Positions 8,373 to 15,087 of a DNA stretch of 59,065 bases are shown piece by piece (position 1 is the stretch's first letter; the number at the start of each line of letters is the position of its first letter). A program made the translations under genes and the position numbers. Under the pieces are notes generated by a model. That model did not search any database and was not told the origin of the DNA. It worked only from the letters and a program-made list of their open reading frames with translations. The DNA comes from Candidatus Zambryskibacteria bacterium RIFOXYD1_FULL_40_13 (GTDB lineage: Bacteria > Patescibacteriota > Minisyncoccia > Phycocordibacterales > DATDWN01), in the NCBI GenBank assembly GCA_001824295.1, contig MHWY01000003.1:1-59065 (forward strand). The letters are read 5' to 3'.

Positions 8373-8759
8373 TTAGATGCCAAATTGTTTTTGAAATTTG
8401 GCCTCCAATCTATCCATTCTACTACCATGTCGCATTCCTTTCAAATGCATTAAACCGTGGATAAACAAGAAAGCCACAAAGTTTGTCGGTTTTCTGTCAA
8501 ACCGTGGAGACTCTTTTTTCGCAAGTGATAGGTTAATGAAAATTTCTCCAGTCGTCTTGTCCAGCGGGAAACTTAAAATATTAGTAGGTTTATTTTTTCC
8601 TCGGTATGAATTGTTGAGCTCCTGGGATTTTTTGTTTCCCACAAAAACAAGCGAAAGACTATATTTTTTACCCAACACCACGTCCTTCATTAGAGCAAAA
8701 GACACGCTGGGGAGCGTGTTTTTTGTTTTGTTTGTTATTGTAAAGTTGTTATCTGTCAT
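8373..8759 (-). CDS. ybeY: Endoribonuclease YbeY (rRNA maturation)
   Basis: Metal-dependent RNase acting in 16S rRNA 3' maturation and ribosome quality control. The metal-binding signature appears as HGLMHLKGMRH (three His spaced as in the family), preceded by the conserved LSFPLD strand. At 128 aa it is slightly short. It lies downstream of rpsU on the same strand, separated by a palindromic element. Confidence 0.92.
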   Translation of the reverse strand: MTDNNFTITNKTKNTLPSVSFALMKDVVLGKKYSLSLVFVGNKKSQELNNSYRGKNKPTNILSFPLDKTTGEIFINLSLAKKESPRFDRKPTNFVAFLFIHGLMHLKGMRHGSRMDRLEAKFQKQFGI

Positions 8760-8769
8760 TTACTTTGTT

Positions 8770-8892
8770 AATAACACGCAAATATGGATGCAGTTCAAGG
8801 AGTCAGCGAGTATTGCGACCAAGCTGTATAGAGATACTGCGCGAGAGAAACGGAGCCAGCGACAAAGAAATGCGCCAGATTTGCGTGTTATT
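8770..8892. repeat. MITE-like palindromic element between rpsU and ybeY
   Basis: 14-bp terminal inverted repeats (AATAACACGCAAAT at 8770-8783; its complement at 8879-8892) bound a GC-richer, partly self-complementary core of about 95 bp with no ORF. The right arm overlaps the rpsU stop codon. Confidence 0.7.
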
Positions 8893-9133
8893 TTCTGCCT
8901 CCTTTTGTGTACTCTGACATCTTACCCAACTTAATAAGCTCCGCCACCTCTTCTCGTCTCCTGAGAACTTTCAGTGTTTTCTTTTGTTTGACGTAAGGGG
9001 ATAGCTTACGAGCAGAATAGCGAATACTTCGTACACGAGATAAGACCCCAGAGCCCTGGACCTTTTTTGTGAATCTTCTAATAAGATTTACATTGTTTTC
9101 GTTGCCTGTTTTTATTACTTCTGCATTTATCAT
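8888..9133 (-). CDS. rpsU: 30S ribosomal protein bS21
   Basis: Small basic ribosomal protein next to the anti-SD end of 16S rRNA. The MINAEVIKTGNENN start and the Arg-rich body (FTKKVQGSGVLSRVRSIRYSARK) match bS21, with a somewhat long C-terminus. I prefer the ATG at 9133 (81 aa) over an upstream GTG at 9151, because the family starts just before the first beta strand. It follows the hisS-like gene on the same strand. Confidence 0.88.
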   Translation of the reverse strand: MINAEVIKTGNENNVNLIRRFTKKVQGSGVLSRVRSIRYSARKLSPYVKQKKTLKVLRRREEVAELIKLGKMSEYTKGGRK

Positions 9134-9174
9134 AGATTTCGATTCTAGCACAAACAGCAGGGCATTTCAAGCCC

Positions 9175-10401
9175 TTATTTGTTCTTTGTTTTTACGAGTT
9201 TTTTGAGATACTCACCAAGCTCGTTTAGGGATACAGTTTCTTGTTCTCTATTAGTAATGTTTCTGACAACAATGGTATTTTCAATAGCTTCTTTCTGGCC
9301 GATTATAAGGACATGGGTAGCCTTCATATACTCCGCCCCAGAAAGCTGTCCCGTAATCTTGTCCTTGGTTATGGAGTGATATACAGGTATTTTTTGTTTT
9401 CTCAGCAATTCTACGACTTGTAGTGCTTTTAATTTCGCACTTGAACCCAATTGAACTAGGTAAAATTTTGGTTTTTTGATGTTTTTTACAAGTACTTTTT
9501 TAAGCATTTTAGGGTTCTTTTTTACAAAAATTGTCACACCCACGGTTGGAATTTCTCTCTTTGAACCTATCTTTTTTGCCAAGTGATTGTATCTATAACC
9601 ATAAGCCAATAATTCGCCAGAGTTTTCGTCAGTCTGGGCGTCAGTCTTGGACACATCTTTTGGTTTTATAATTTCAAATATTGTGTTTGTGGCAAAAAGT
9701 TTGTTGGATAGAATGCTCGATTTTATTTTATAGGCAGTATCAAACGTCTCCACGCACTCCAAGACCTCCTTGAAATGTATTCTGCTGTTTTCTGACAAGG
9801 AGCCTATAGGTTGGGGTGTATTTTTTCTGAAATCTTGTGTCTCAGGTCTTTCGTCCGACAACATCAAGTGATGATCCTTTTTGAACTCTTGCTTTATCTT
9901 AGCTGGTATTGTGCCTGAATGCTTTCTAAAGTAACTACCTAGTTCTCTTTCAAATCTTGCTATTGATTCTCTGTCACCAATGCTGTTTATATCTATAAAA
10001 AGGTTTGTGTAGCCGTGTTCCTCAAGCACCGCAAGTGCACACCGTAGAAGCAATGCCTCACTTGTAGACTTTAGACTACCCATAATTTCAAAACCATAGG
10101 TCTCTACATTTGTTTTCTTTTTGCTTAGTCCTCCAGGTAGAGGTTTTTTGTAGTGAAAGGCTTGGGGTTGAGCCTCAAGGTCCAGTCTCTCTTCCATATA
10201 CCACCTGGTTAAGGCAACTTTCTCGGGTGAATCTTCATAGCGGTCAAACTCCTTGAACTGTTTTGATTTGTGTATATCGTCGTTACTGATTTGCGGTGGT
10301 TTAATCACCACAAAGCCATAGTGCACGGCAATTTCTCCGGTCTTGTCGGTTACACTTTCCAGGTATGATTTTTCCTGCTTGGTTTTTTCTTTTTTAGGCA
10401 T
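9175..10401 (-). CDS. Divergent class II aminoacyl-tRNA synthetase-like protein (HisRS family)
   Basis: 408 aa. The class II core and the C-terminal His/Gly/Thr/Pro-type anticodon-binding domain are recognisable: YGFEIMGS resembles the end of motif 2, and YGYRYNHLAKKIG...IPTVGVT resembles motif 3. However, the HisRS signature RGLDYY is replaced by SNKLFATNTIFEI, and the N-terminal G-T-P motif is absent (it opens with a Lys-rich tail, then ESVTDKTGEIAVHYGF). It may still charge tRNA-His in this lineage, or be a HisZ-like or other noncanonical paralogue. It lies 2 nt downstream of lepB. Confidence 0.75.
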   Translation of the reverse strand: MPKKEKTKQEKSYLESVTDKTGEIAVHYGFVVIKPPQISNDDIHKSKQFKEFDRYEDSPEKVALTRWYMEERLDLEAQPQAFHYKKPLPGGLSKKKTNVETYGFEIMGSLKSTSEALLLRCALAVLEEHGYTNLFIDINSIGDRESIARFERELGSYFRKHSGTIPAKIKQEFKKDHHLMLSDERPETQDFRKNTPQPIGSLSENSRIHFKEVLECVETFDTAYKIKSSILSNKLFATNTIFEIIKPKDVSKTDAQTDENSGELLAYGYRYNHLAKKIGSKREIPTVGVTIFVKKNPKMLKKVLVKNIKKPKFYLVQLGSSAKLKALQVVELLRKQKIPVYHSITKDKITGQLSGAEYMKATHVLIIGQKEAIENTIVVRNITNREQETVSLNELGEYLKKLVKTKNK

Positions 10402-10403
10402 CT

Positions 10404-10994
10404 CTATTTGTCTATGCTTCCTGGTAATACGTCAATTTTCTTAACTGGAAATAGTCGTACCAAAGGCTTTCCCAACATGTATTTTTTTTGCAGTGGTCCC
10501 CAATATCGTGAATCATAGCTTTCTGCTCTGTTGTCTCCCAATACATAGTATTCGTCCTCCGCTAACATTTTTTCATACGAATCAAGTGATGGGTGTGTCA
10601 CATAAGACCCATCAACCACAAAACCATCTGGATTCTCTGTGTTTACGATGGTGACAACTCCGTTACTTATTTTTACTGTTTCTCCTGGTAGGCCGATTAT
10701 CCTCTTTATGAAGTTTTTACTGGTATCTTCGGGGTATTTGAAGACAAGCACACTGTTTCTCTCTGGTGTCTTGAATTTGTAGGATAATTTATCAACTATT
10801 AGGTAATCTCCAGTGGCGAATGTAGGGTCCATGGATCTTCCATCAACAAGATATGGCTCAGCCACATATGCTCTAAAGGGTAGTACAATTCCAAAGGCAA
10901 TAATTGCAAATGTTATAATCTCTTTCACTATCTCTCTCCGATTGTATTTCTTATCTTTTTTTTCTTGTGAAAGGTCAGTTGTTTCGTCACTCAT
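10404..10994 (-). CDS. lepB: Signal peptidase I
   Basis: Membrane serine protease that removes signal peptides at the outer face. One N-terminal membrane segment (about 24-44) is followed by catalytic Ser54 in GRSMDPT and Lys97 in NFIKRIIGLPGE, and the GDNRAESYDSR box. At 196 aa it is the compact single-span type. It serves the exported proteins seen in this window and lies immediately upstream of the hisS-like gene. Confidence 0.95.
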   Translation of the reverse strand: MSDETTDLSQEKKDKKYNRREIVKEIITFAIIAFGIVLPFRAYVAEPYLVDGRSMDPTFATGDYLIVDKLSYKFKTPERNSVLVFKYPEDTSKNFIKRIIGLPGETVKISNGVVTIVNTENPDGFVVDGSYVTHPSLDSYEKMLAEDEYYVLGDNRAESYDSRYWGPLQKKYMLGKPLVRLFPVKKIDVLPGSIDK

Positions 10995-11060
10995 TGCGAT
11001 AGTATACAGGGGAAGTTAACTTGACACAATAGAATTATTTGTAGTTTGATAAATTTACCA

Positions 11061-11184
11061 ACAAAATCTCTTTTTCGTAATGTTTCTTCGAGAGACACGC
11101 ATAAATTTTTGCTAAAATTTTGCTTGAGTTCAGCTCGACAGCCTCACTAGTCTCTCTTAGAAACATTACTCAACGAGATTTTGT
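11061..11184. repeat. Palindromic element with ACAAAATCTC ends
   Basis: Ends ACAAAATCTC (11061-11070) and GAGATTTTGT (11175-11184), with a second inner inverted pair GTAATGTTTCTTCGAGAGAC / GTCTCTCTTAGAAACATTAC. The same ends occur at 12408-12571 and, shortened, at 17566-17602. The right end abuts the pth leader. Confidence 0.7.
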
Positions 11185-11216
11185 TTAATGGTAATTTGTG
11201 TGTTACTATTTCTATT

Positions 11217-11840
11217 ATGTCAAATTATGTTTTTGTTGGGTTGGGGAATCCAGGGCAGGAATATGAAGGAACCCGCCACAATACGGGAAGGATTTTGCTG
11301 TCTATTATAGGCAAGCAGTACGACGCGGAATGGAAAGAAGACAAAAAACTCTCGGCACAGGTTGCAAAAATTAAGGTGGGCCTGCCCGCCAGTGCCAGCC
11401 GTAGGCAGGCGGGGAAGTCACCCGTTACCTTGGTGTTGCCAGATACTTTTATGAACAACTCTGGTAAGTCTATTAAACCACTCATCACAAGCGTGAAGTC
11501 AGCCGAGAAGCTCGTGGTGGTTTATGACGATTTGGATATGCCTTTCGGTAGTAGCAAAATATCTTTCAATAAATCCTCGGGCGGTCATAGGGGACTTGAG
11601 TCAATAATAAAAGCAATAAAGACAGAGAAATTTGCCAGAGTTCGTGTGGGCATTTCACCCAAAACTCCTACAGGAAAATTGAAAAAACCAAGCGGGGAAG
11701 ACGCCGTAATGAAAGTAATAATGGGAAAGTTCAAGCCAGAAGAAATGCTAGTTCTCAAGAAGTTGTCCAAAAAAATCTCCGAAGCCCTGGAAACCTTTGT
11801 TTCTAGTGGTCTAGAGCGAGCAATGACTAGGTTTAACTAA
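11217..11840 (+). CDS. pth: Peptidyl-tRNA hydrolase with an in-frame palindromic insert
   Basis: Recycles peptidyl-tRNA by cleaving the ester bond. The N-terminal FVGLGNPGQEYEGTRHN contains catalytic His21, and DDLDMPFG contains the conserved Asp. I start at the ATG 11217 (MSNYVFVGLG); the upstream in-frame TTG at 11181 lies in the repeat. Residues around 53-66 (VGLPASASRRQAG) are foreign to the family. They are encoded by a 34-bp GC-rich palindrome (11381-11414) whose ends match an intergenic copy at 46385-46418. The insert keeps the frame and falls before the PDTFMN motif. Confidence 0.94.
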   Translation: MSNYVFVGLGNPGQEYEGTRHNTGRILLSIIGKQYDAEWKEDKKLSAQVAKIKVGLPASASRRQAGKSPVTLVLPDTFMNNSGKSIKPLITSVKSAEKLVVVYDDLDMPFGSSKISFNKSSGGHRGLESIIKAIKTEKFARVRVGISPKTPTGKLKKPSGEDAVMKVIMGKFKPEEMLVLKKLSKKISEALETFVSSGLERAMTRFN

Positions 11841-11852
11841 AAATCAATAAAA

Positions 11853-11953
11853 TTACCCCATCTGCGTTGTTGCTGTTCACATTTGCGCGTTCACCGTACG
11901 CCTAGTACGGCTCACTTGCAAATGCTCCAGCGCCTAGCATCTAGGGCAATTTA
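11853..11953. repeat. 101-bp interspersed palindromic repeat, copy 1
   Basis: Begins TTACCCCATCTGCG and ends GCATCTAGGGCAATTTA, with an imperfect central palindrome (CCGTAC...GTACGG, CATTTGC...GCAAATG). A second copy at 48746-48846 differs at only two positions. Noncoding. Confidence 0.85.
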
Positions 11954-11969
11954 ATTGTTTTTTGGCTTA

Positions 11970-11998
11970 TTGACTTGTTGGTGCAATGGGTGTCTAAT
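11970..11998 (+). promoter_or_regulatory. Promoter of GC-rich cassette gene
   Basis: TTGACT (11970-11975), a 17-nt spacer and TCTAAT (11993-11998). Transcription would begin near 12005, which rules out the ATG at 12001 and supports the start at 12028. Confidence 0.65.
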
Positions 11999-12027
11999 TA
12001 ATGACGGAGAACAAAGGAGCTCCAGGC

Positions 12028-12300
12028 ATGACCACATCTGTTCCGTATCACAAATGGCTGTTGGGGGCCATCAGGCAGGCATCTTTCGTGGGGATTCATG
12101 AGTTGGCTCCGATGGCCAAGGAAGTGAGAATCCCCGTCGGATTCCACGACGGAATCATTGAGGCATGGAGAAGGAAGGTGTCGAGGCTCGGCATGAAAGA
12201 TGACCTCAGTGTCCCAGCGGCGCTGCTCAAACAGAAGGACGAGGTTGAGGCCGAGGCTCAGAAGGAATCGGCGGCCAAGGTCGCCAAGGGCATGTTCTAG
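12028..12300 (+). CDS. Small GC-rich cassette protein, unknown function
   Basis: 90 aa (MTTSVPYHKWLLGAIRQ...). I do not recognise it. It is mostly helical by composition, with an amphipathic first half and a Lys/Glu/Ala-rich C-terminus (QKDEVEAEAQKESAAKVAKG). The start is set by AAAGGAG 8 nt upstream of ATG 12028; an earlier ATG at 12001 has no SD and would precede the predicted transcription start. Codons are strongly G/C-ending, unlike neighbours. A GC terminator follows. One of about fourteen such units in the window. Confidence 0.75.
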   Translation: MTTSVPYHKWLLGAIRQASFVGIHELAPMAKEVRIPVGFHDGIIEAWRRKVSRLGMKDDLSVPAALLKQKDEVEAEAQKESAAKVAKGMF

Positions 12301-12318
12301 GGACGGCCGGCCACCAAG

Positions 12319-12342
12319 GGCCCGAGCGGGAAACCGCTCGGG
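12319..12342 (+). terminator. Terminator of GC-rich cassette
   Basis: Perfect 10-bp stem GCCCGAGCGG / CCGCTCGGGC with a GAAA tetraloop. Confidence 0.75.
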
Positions 12343-12390
12343 CTCAATTCGTATTCAAAAATCTCGTCGAGTTATATTTGAGTAAAATTT

Positions 12391-12409
12391 GTCAACCTGC
12401 CAGGTTGAC
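12391..12409. repeat. 19-bp palindrome GTCAACCTGCCAGGTTGAC, copy 1
   Basis: Near-perfect palindrome, extended to TTTGTCAACC...GGTTGACAAA. Other copies lie at 52539, 57368 and 58323. Confidence 0.85.
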
Positions 12410-12571
12410 AAAATCTCGTTGAACCAAAATTTTTTCAGAGCACCCGCAGTGCCTGAAGCATGGTTCTGTCAAGGTATTCTGCCTTGACAGATTCAGGCCG
12501 AGGACCAGAACAAAACCGGTGCTGGCCGGTTTTGTGTCTCTGAAAAGATTTTGGTGAGAAAGAGATTTTGT
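12408..12571. repeat. Palindromic element with ACAAAATCTC ends, copy 2
   Basis: Outer ends ACAAAATCTC and GAGATTTTGT, with inner complementary blocks ACCAAAATTTTTTCAGAG / CTCTGAAAAGATTTTGGT and GC-rich hairpins inside. It overlaps the 19-bp palindrome by two bases and ends at the 3' side of rpsA. Confidence 0.7.
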
Positions 12572-12577
12572 TCTCAC

Positions 12578-13726
12578 TTACTCTGCTTTCTTGTTTGGAT
12601 CAATGAATGACAAAGTCATCTTCTGCTCCTTAGCGTCAAACAAAGTAATCTTGAATTTGTAGTTTTTACCAAGCTCTAGAGTGTCGTGTAGCTTCTCGTC
12701 ACTGCCAAACTCTGAAATATGGACTAGTCCAGCTATACCTTCCTCTATACTTGCTAGGGCTCCGTGTTTGTTAAATTTGATAACGACACCGTCCACAACG
12801 TCATCTTTTTTGTATTTCTTCTCAGCATCGTGCCATGGGTTTTCCTTCAAAGCTTTGATAGATAGGGAAATCTTGCCATCCTTAATTTCAATTATTTTAA
12901 CTTTTACCTTCTCACCTATATGGAACATAAGTTTTGGATTCTCAACTAGCGCCCAGTCTATTTCTGATATGTGAACCAAACCTTCCAAACCCTCCTCAAG
13001 CTTTACGAATACTCCGAAGTCAACCATGCCGGTTACTTCACCCATTACTTCCTCGTTTAGAGCGTATTTACCAATAATAGAATCTTTGTTCTTTTGTTCT
13101 GGATTTTTCTCCGAGAAGATAAGTTTACCTTCTTTTGGAGATGCACCAATAATAGCAACAGAGATTTTCTGTCCAACAAGCTTCTTTAGTTCCTCCAATA
13201 TTCTGTCCTTGTCTCCATCTGCAACTCTTGGATAATGTTCTGTCTTGAGTTGTGAGGCTGGAAGGAAGCCAGAGATACCCTGCCATGACATGATAAGACC
13301 ACCCTTGTTAGCTTCCTGGATAGGCAACTCAAATATTCTTTTATCCTTGATAGCTTCCTCTGCTTCACTCCAGATTAGTGCTTGGCGAGCTTCCTTTAGG
13401 GAAATCTCAATGTAGCCATCTTTGTTGGAAAGACTTATAACCTTACCAGCAACTCCATCACCAACATTTATCTTTTTTATTATGTCTCTAGCATTTATAT
13501 ATTCACGACCATAAATAATACCAGTTCCAAATGGTGGTATATCTATGTAAACTATCGATTTTTCTATACCAATAACAGTCCCCTCTATAACATCATCAAT
13601 TGATGGTGGGGTTGCACTTGCATTTAGTACCTTTGACATAACCCCATCATCTTTTGACTGGGTATGTTCATCTTGTACTGAATCTTGTGAGGCCAAATCA
13701 GCCTCGTCTTTAACTAATGTATCCAT
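12578..13726 (-). CDS. rpsA: 30S ribosomal protein bS1 homologue (four S1 domains)
   Basis: RNA-binding protein that brings mRNA to the 30S subunit. Four S1 OB-fold repeats are visible at about residues 44-110, 125-205, 222-292 and 308-376. The last two carry the classic DFGVFVKLEEGLEGLVHISE and KHGALASIEEGIAGLVHISE patterns. At 382 aa it is the four-domain type found in Gram-positive-like lineages rather than the six-domain enterobacterial form. An acidic 35-residue N-terminal tail precedes domain 1. Confidence 0.92.
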   Translation of the reverse strand: MDTLVKDEADLASQDSVQDEHTQSKDDGVMSKVLNASATPPSIDDVIEGTVIGIEKSIVYIDIPPFGTGIIYGREYINARDIIKKINVGDGVAGKVISLSNKDGYIEISLKEARQALIWSEAEEAIKDKRIFELPIQEANKGGLIMSWQGISGFLPASQLKTEHYPRVADGDKDRILEELKKLVGQKISVAIIGASPKEGKLIFSEKNPEQKNKDSIIGKYALNEEVMGEVTGMVDFGVFVKLEEGLEGLVHISEIDWALVENPKLMFHIGEKVKVKIIEIKDGKISLSIKALKENPWHDAEKKYKKDDVVDGVVIKFNKHGALASIEEGIAGLVHISEFGSDEKLHDTLELGKNYKFKITLFDAKEQKMTLSFIDPNKKAE

Positions 13727-13790
13727 GTAGTATATGTGTCAAAAGCGGTCATGTTCGGGATGTCTTCGGCCATTGCCTCGGAGGTCCACT

Positions 13791-13806
13791 ACCAGCCTAG
13801 GCTGGT
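13791..13806. repeat. Short perfect palindrome upstream of rpsA
   Basis: ACCAGCCTAGGCTGGT lies in the otherwise featureless 200-bp gap between divergent rpsA and the MBL-fold gene. Confidence 0.5.
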
Positions 13807-13895
13807 TGAATATGATTTATCACCTTTGACGGTTGATAATATACGAAGCTAAGTATACATAAATAGTGTACTATTGCAATCTCTTTCCTGAGAGT

Positions 13896-13923
13896 TTGAA
13901 ATATTAAGCAATTTTGTTATACT
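13896..13923 (+). promoter_or_regulatory. Promoter predicting a leaderless mRNA
   Basis: TTGAAA (13896-13901), a 16-nt spacer and TATACT (13918-13923) end only 6 nt before the ATG at 13930, so transcription would start at or next to the start codon. Confidence 0.7.
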
Positions 13924-13929
13924 GCCAGC

Positions 13930-14565
13930 ATGATTATTACATATCACGGTGTAGATTTTTTCAAGGTTTCGTTTGGTGACACCACCATAGCTATTAATCC
14001 AATCTCAAAGTCCTCAAAACTTAAGAGCTCCACATTTGGAAGCGATATAACTCTTATTTCACTAAATAGTCCAGAACACAATGGGGCTGACATTACTTCC
14101 AGGGGTGACAAGGAATCATTTCTAATAAACGGTCCTGGAGAATATGAAGTCTCAGGGGTTTTTATAAAAGGCTTCCTTTCTAAGTCAAACTATGGAGGGG
14201 AAGAGCGAATAAATACTATATATACTGTCTCTCTTGAGGGTATTAACCTCTGTTTTCTTGGCGCTTTGGGTGACAAAGATCTCTCACCCCAAACAAAGGA
14301 GGCAATAGATGGTATTGATATACTTTTTGTACCAGTTGGCGGGGAGGGTGTACTGGACCCAGCTGTTGCACATAAACTAGCGGTTCAGTTTGAACCCAAA
14401 ATAATTATTCCAAGTCATCATGGTGATGTTGGGGTTAATAATTCTCTAAAAATGTTTTTGAAGGAAGCTGGAGAAGAAGGGATTAAACCTGTTGATAAGC
14501 TGACCATAAAGAAGAAAGATTTAGAAGGGAAAGAAGGGGAGGTTGTAGTGCTGGAGGCGGTATAA
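13930..14565 (+). CDS. MBL-fold hydrolase-like protein with degenerate metal site
   Basis: 211 aa, resembling the UPF0173/YqjP-like metallo-beta-lactamase fold: MIITYHGVDFFKVSFGDTTIAINP is the typical first strand pair, and KIIIPSHHGD the late His strand. The HxHxDH metal motif expected after the first strands is replaced by LISLNSPEHNGAD, so one or both zinc sites are probably lost. It is predicted to be leaderless. Its substrate cannot be read from the sequence. Confidence 0.78.
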   Translation: MIITYHGVDFFKVSFGDTTIAINPISKSSKLKSSTFGSDITLISLNSPEHNGADITSRGDKESFLINGPGEYEVSGVFIKGFLSKSNYGGEERINTIYTVSLEGINLCFLGALGDKDLSPQTKEAIDGIDILFVPVGGEGVLDPAVAHKLAVQFEPKIIIPSHHGDVGVNNSLKMFLKEAGEEGIKPVDKLTIKKKDLEGKEGEVVVLEAV

Positions 14566-14689
14566 ATAAATTACTAATTTCTAATTACTAATTAACCTAA
14601 ATAATGTCCAAGTGCCAATGATGAGTTGGGGTTTGGAGATTGGGATTTATTTAGAAATTAAAAATTAGGTTAATTAGGAATTTTATTTC
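14566..14689. repeat. AT-rich intergenic imperfect palindrome
   Basis: AATTTCTAATTACTAATTAACC faces GGTTAATTAGGAATT around a G-rich centre (GTTGGGGTTTGGAGATTGGG). The wording is very similar to 47755-47870. Confidence 0.6.
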
Positions 14690-15031
14690 ATGTTCAATTT
14701 CATTGAAAAACTAAGACAGAAACCGGATAAGACCAAGAAGAAAGTTGCCTTTCTTTCAGCTCTTTTTTTGTGTGGAATTATTTTTGTGGTTTGGTTGTCG
14801 GTCATTTTTCCAGGTTTCAGAGAAGACCAGGCAAAGAAACAGGCGGTTCAAAAACTTGAACCAAGCCCGCTTGGGACTTTCAAGGCGACATTTGAAGCCG
14901 GTCTGTCTACTATGAAAGACCAATACACAGAACTTAGGAATTCTATCGCTGAAGTGGCCACAAGTTCTCTTGGTATTGTTACTGCCACAAGCACGCTCGT
15001 GTCCGCCACAACCACAGAACCAACAGATTAA
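14690..15031 (+). CDS. Single-pass membrane protein, unknown
   Basis: 113 aa. A basic N-terminus (KLRQKPDKTKKK) is followed by one hydrophobic helix at about 21-42, then a soluble extracytoplasmic region ending in a Thr/Ser/Ala-rich tail. The positive-inside rule places the N-terminus in the cytoplasm. No family recognised. It lies 56 nt upstream of gyrA and may share its transcript. Confidence 0.75.
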   Translation: MFNFIEKLRQKPDKTKKKVAFLSALFLCGIIFVVWLSVIFPGFREDQAKKQAVQKLEPSPLGTFKATFEAGLSTMKDQYTELRNSIAEVATSSLGIVTATSTLVSATTTEPTD

Positions 15032-15087
15032 TCATTTGAAAATCATCACCTATTATGATATAATAGGAGGACTTACTATTATTTTTT

